A DNA stretch of 64,000 nucleotides from Shinella sp. SUS2 (GTDB lineage: Bacteria > Pseudomonadota > Alphaproteobacteria > Rhizobiales > Rhizobiaceae): contig NZ_KQ410738.1 of assembly GCF_001262505.1 (NCBI RefSeq), forward strand, positions 110,869-174,868. The letters run 5' to 3'. Numbering within the stretch: position 1 is the first letter of the stretch; the number at the start of each line of letters is the position of its first letter. The notes below the pieces were generated by a model. The model ran no database searches. It was not told the DNA's origin and saw only the letters and a program-made list of their open reading frames with translations. Below are positions 61,120 through 64,000 of this stretch, one piece after another. The position numbers and the translations under genes were made by a program.

Positions 61120-61815
61120 ATGCTGACCGTCGAAAAAGCCAACCTCCACTACGGTGCCGCCCAGGCACTGCGCGGCATCTCGCTCGCCGCCGAGATGGGC
61201 AAGATCACCTGCGTGCTCGGCCGCAACGGTGTCGGCAAATCCAGCCTCTTGCGTGCCATCACCGGCCAGCACCCGCTCTCCGCCGGCACCGTCACGTTCA
61301 ACGACGTGAAGCTCGACGGCATGGCGCCCTACAACCGCGCCAAGCACGGCATCGGCTATGTGCCGCAGGGGCGAGAAATCTTCCCGCTGCTGTCAGTCAA
61401 GGAAAACCTCGAATCCGGCTATGCTCCCGTGAAGCGCTCGGAGCGTTTCATCCCGAACGAGATCTTCAGCCTGTTCCCGGTGCTGCAATCCATGCTCGGC
61501 CGGCGCGGCGGCGATCTCTCGGGCGGCCAACAGCAGCAGCTCGCCATCGGCCGGGCGCTGGTGACGCGCCCAAAAATCCTCGTGCTGGACGAGCCGACCG
61601 AGGGCATCCAGCCGTCGATCATCAAGGATATCGGCCGGGCGATCAAATATCTGCGCGATTCCACCGGCATGGCCATCCTGCTGGTCGAGCAATACCTCGA
61701 TTTCTGCCGCGAGCTTGCCGACCACGTCTACATCATGGACCGCGGCGAGATCGTGCACCAGGGCGCGGCCGAGACGCTCGACACGCAAGAAGCCCGCCGC
61801 CACCTGACGGTGTGA
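61120..61815 (+). CDS. urtE: Urea ABC transporter ATP-binding protein UrtE
   Basis: A 231-residue LivF-type ATPase with Walker A GRNGVGKSS (about residues 34-42), signature LSGGQQQQLAIGRAL and Walker B ILVLDEPTEGIQPSI. ATG 61120 follows AAAGGAGCCGACGC. It is the last urt gene despite the 355-base gap after urtD. No accessory urease genes follow. Confidence 0.95.
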   Translation: MLTVEKANLHYGAAQALRGISLAAEMGKITCVLGRNGVGKSSLLRAITGQHPLSAGTVTFNDVKLDGMAPYNRAKHGIGYVPQGREIFPLLSVKENLESGYAPVKRSERFIPNEIFSLFPVLQSMLGRRGGDLSGGQQQQLAIGRALVTRPKILVLDEPTEGIQPSIIKDIGRAIKYLRDSTGMAILLVEQYLDFCRELADHVYIMDRGEIVHQGAAETLDTQEARRHLTV

Positions 61816-62034
61816 GAACACGGTCGCCGCTCAGGCCACGCGGATTGCCAAAGCGTATGGCGCAAGCCGGGCGCGCATGCCCGACAGCCAGCACAGGGGG
61901 GAATGCGTGCCGCTACGGGCTTGCCGCAACGGGTCTCGTCTTCGCGGGCCGTATCAGGACGATCACGCTGGCGATGACGCGAACGAAGCCAAGGCATGCC
62001 GTCTGGCACATGGTTCAGCGCCGATCGAAGGGTG

Positions 62035-62931
62035 TCAGATCCTGAGACCGAGGCTTTCAAGCGCCGCTTTCACCCGCGGCATGTCATCGGGACCGAGTGG
62101 CAGGATCGGGCGCGGCGGCGTGACGCAGCAAAGGCCGAGAAGATCGGCGATGGCATACATGACACGGAAGCTGCCGAACTCCCTGAAAAGCACCCAGAGC
62201 GGCTGGAAAAAACCGTCACGGTGCTCCGTGTCGGCCCGGTCACCGGCCATCGCGGCGCGGGTGAGCGCAAGGGCTTCGGCGGGAAGCAGGCCGGCCGAGA
62301 CGCTGTACCAGGCATCGCCGCCGGAAAGCAGCGATTGCGCCGCGCCCCAATCCCCACTGTAGCCGATGGAGAAATCCTTCGGCGTCAGGACGCGCAGCCG
62401 GGCGAGTTCCGCGCAGAAATCACCGTCCGCCGGCAGCGGCATCTTGACGGCAACAATATCAGGCAATCGTGCAAGTCGTGCGATCAGGCCTTCGCCGAAG
62501 ACGAAGCGGGTGGTGCCGGGATTGTTGTAAATGCAGAGCGGCAGGCCACCCGCCGTCGCAACCGCGGCCATGTGCTGGAAAACCTCCTCCTCCGTCAGGG
62601 GCGTGTAGGACATGGGGGCGAGCAGCAGGCCATCGGCCCCGGCCGACTTTGCGTCACGGGCGAGCGCCTCGGCCTCGTCGGTGCGCAGCGCGCCGACGCC
62701 GACGATGAGCGGGATCCTCCCGCCGACGCTCTTCATCGCCGCATCGACAGCCCGGCGCCGCTCGTCGCGCGACAGGAAGGCATAGCCGCCGGTGCTGCCG
62801 AGAAGGCCAACGGAATCAGCACCCGCAGCCTGGATGCGCTGGAGCAGACCGGCAAGCGCGACCGTATCAACACGGCCGGCCGTATCTGTCGGCGTGATGG
62901 AAAAGGCCGAAAGGCCGCGAAAAATAGTCAT
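62035..62931 (-). CDS. Dihydrodipicolinate synthase/N-acetylneuraminate lyase family aldolase
   Basis: A 298-residue class I aldolase of the DapA family. The Schiff-base lysine is K163 (IVAVKMPLP) and the catalytic tyrosine Y135 (PLCIYNNPGTTRF). The glycine-rich substrate loop reads GSTGGY (45-50) rather than the GTTGE of true DapA, so a catabolic pyruvate-aldolase or dehydratase role is more likely. ATG 62931 follows AGAGGGGGAGCC. It is downstream of a LysE-type exporter in one transcription unit. Confidence 0.9.
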   Translation of the reverse strand: MTIFRGLSAFSITPTDTAGRVDTVALAGLLQRIQAAGADSVGLLGSTGGYAFLSRDERRRAVDAAMKSVGGRIPLIVGVGALRTDEAEALARDAKSAGADGLLLAPMSYTPLTEEEVFQHMAAVATAGGLPLCIYNNPGTTRFVFGEGLIARLARLPDIVAVKMPLPADGDFCAELARLRVLTPKDFSIGYSGDWGAAQSLLSGGDAWYSVSAGLLPAEALALTRAAMAGDRADTEHRDGFFQPLWVLFREFGSFRVMYAIADLLGLCCVTPPRPILPLGPDDMPRVKAALESLGLRI

Positions 62932-62953
62932 GGCTCCCCCTCTGTGCTGCCGA

Positions 62954-63562
62954 TCATAGACCGCTGGCGAGCTTGAAGGCGATCAGCCACATTGTCACCG
63001 CGACAATCCCCTCCAGCACCCGCCAGGCGGCTGGATTGGCAAAGACCGGCCGCAGCTTCGTCGCACCATAGCCAAGCGAGAAGAAGAACAGAAACGAGGC
63101 CGTCACTGCGCCAGCGGCGAAAGAGGATTCCAGGCCGGGAAAGCGCGTCGAGATCGTGCCCAACAATACGACCGTGTCGAGGTAGACATGCGGATTGAGC
63201 CAGGTGAGCGCAAGGCAGGTGAGAAGCGCCTTGCCGAGGCCGGCAGCCTTCCCCTCCCCCGCCGAGAGCGCGCCGGAGGAGCGAAAAGCGGAACAGAGGT
63301 TTTTTGCGCCATACCAGACGAGGAACGCAGCGCCGCCATAGCGCATCACCGGCTCGAGCCAGGGAAGCACCGCGGCGATCTGCCGGAAGCTGGTGATGCC
63401 GATGAGGATCAGTATCGCGTCGGACAGGGCGCAGGTAAGGCAGATGGCGAAGACATGCTCGTTGCGCAGCCCCTGCCGCAACACGAAGGCGTTCTGCGCG
63501 CCGATGGCGAGGATCAGGCTGAGGCCCATGGAAAGGCCGGTGACATAGACGGAAAAGCTCAT
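62954..63562 (-). CDS. LysE/ArgO-family amino acid exporter
   Basis: A 202-residue membrane protein with six hydrophobic segments. The N-terminal signature GLSLILAIGAQNAFVLRQGLRNEHVF is characteristic of the LysE/ArgO family, and LTWLNPHVYLDTVVLLG follows. ATG 63562 gives MSFSVYVTG; an upstream frame would add 15 residues. The adjacent aldolase suggests coordinated amino acid handling, but the exported substrate (lysine, arginine or other) cannot be fixed. Confidence 0.92.
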   Translation of the reverse strand: MSFSVYVTGLSMGLSLILAIGAQNAFVLRQGLRNEHVFAICLTCALSDAILILIGITSFRQIAAVLPWLEPVMRYGGAAFLVWYGAKNLCSAFRSSGALSAGEGKAAGLGKALLTCLALTWLNPHVYLDTVVLLGTISTRFPGLESSFAAGAVTASFLFFFSLGYGATKLRPVFANPAAWRVLEGIVAVTMWLIAFKLASGL

Positions 63563-63613
63563 GCGCGGCGGTGCCCCCTCTTCGCTATGTCCCCCATAGC
63601 GCCGCAAGATTAT

Positions 63614-64000
63614 TTAGGTGTTTGGTCCCGGCATTTGATGGTGCGGATTGAGTTTAAACCGTCCCGGCTCTGTTGCCCAGATTTTGCAGATGTATTCGTA
63701 GGGCGTTAGGCCGCGCAGTGTCTTTAACCGACGGCCGTAATTGTAGGCGTCAACGAAGTCATGAAGGTGGGCGGTTAACTGGGCATGGCTGTCGTAGTGG
63801 TAACGTTTGACAGTCGCTTCCTTGATCGTTCGGTTCATTCGCTCGACCTGGCCGTTGGTCCAGGGATGCTTGATTTTGGTGAGCCGGTGTTCGATCCCGT
63901 TCTCACGGCAACGCATGTCAAACATGTGCGTGATGTAAGTGGCCGTAGGGCCATCGGCGTAGCGCGGCGGGAACGTGAACTGGATGCCGTTATTCCGAAC
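63614..64000 (-). mobile_element. IS481-type transposase, C-terminal part, running off the window
   Basis: About 129 residues of a DDE-type (rve) integrase core of the IS481/IS3 superfamily, open to the right edge. The catalytic glutamate region is HPWTNGQVERMNRTIKE and the C-terminus RLKTLRGLTPYEYICKIW. The preceding catalytic aspartate segment, normally TDNGIQF, reads RNNGIQF, so that residue is Asn here. The element end lies near 63600, where the sequence leaves the LysE region (TATTTAGGTGTTTGGTCCC). It sits just upstream of lysE. Confidence 0.85.

Overview
GC-rich chromosomal or megaplasmid DNA from an alphaproteobacterium, most likely Rhizobiaceae (Rhizobium/Shinella/Ensifer/Agrobacterium-like). 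The basis is codon use, the dense load of ABC/TRAP importers, Rhizobiales-type mosaic intergenic palindromes (about 5.02, 55.34, 57.0 and 60.8-61.1 kb) and the gene families. The genus is not settled from sequence alone. No tRNA, rRNA, CRISPR array or phage module was seen. One insertion-sequence fragment lies at the right edge.

Region 1 (1-24.4 kb) and region 3 (36.4-42.5 kb) look like an organosulfur-scavenging island. They hold three SfnB/DszC-type acyl-CoA-dehydrogenase-like flavoproteins, one NtaA/SnaA/DszA-type and two SsuD-type flavin monooxygenases, and an isopenicillin-N-synthase-like 2OG-Fe(II) oxygenase. Importers present are a ribose-type ABC system, metNIQ, an SsuABC-like system, a polar-amino-acid-type ABC system lacking its ATPase, and a fused TRAP system. 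metY (O-acetylhomoserine sulfhydrylase) would fix the released sulfur. An AT-rich palindrome, TCTAT-N7-ATAGA, recurs upstream of several of these operons and in the divergent promoter of an ArsR-type regulator at 41.5 kb, which suggests one regulon. No flavin reductase gene is visible. Two genes near the left end (an SfnB-like gene and an ABC permease) carry single-base frameshifts.

Region 2 (24.5-34.4 kb) is a PgtCBA-like signalling cassette (periplasmic sensor, histidine kinase, sigma54 activator). It sits upstream of an ABC importer whose binding protein resembles the sensor and whose operon ends in a phosphoglycerate-mutase-family phosphatase. A strong sigma54 promoter precedes the importer. 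Uptake of a phosphorylated C3 or similar compound is inferred. A LysR regulator and a divergent alcohol/quinone dehydrogenase follow (34.4-36.4 kb).

Region 4 (42.5-50.3 kb, minus strand) is one operon: ROK repressor, M20 amidohydrolase, two tandem sugar-type binding proteins, permease, a YhfX-like PLP enzyme and an ATPase. A ROK-type operator lies upstream.

Region 5 (51-61.8 kb) encodes a LuxR-type response regulator and a giant NCS1-transporter/histidine-kinase/receiver fusion, divergent from urtABCDE (urea ABC importer). The right end (62-64 kb) has a DHDPS-family aldolase, a LysE exporter and the 3' part of an IS481-type transposase.
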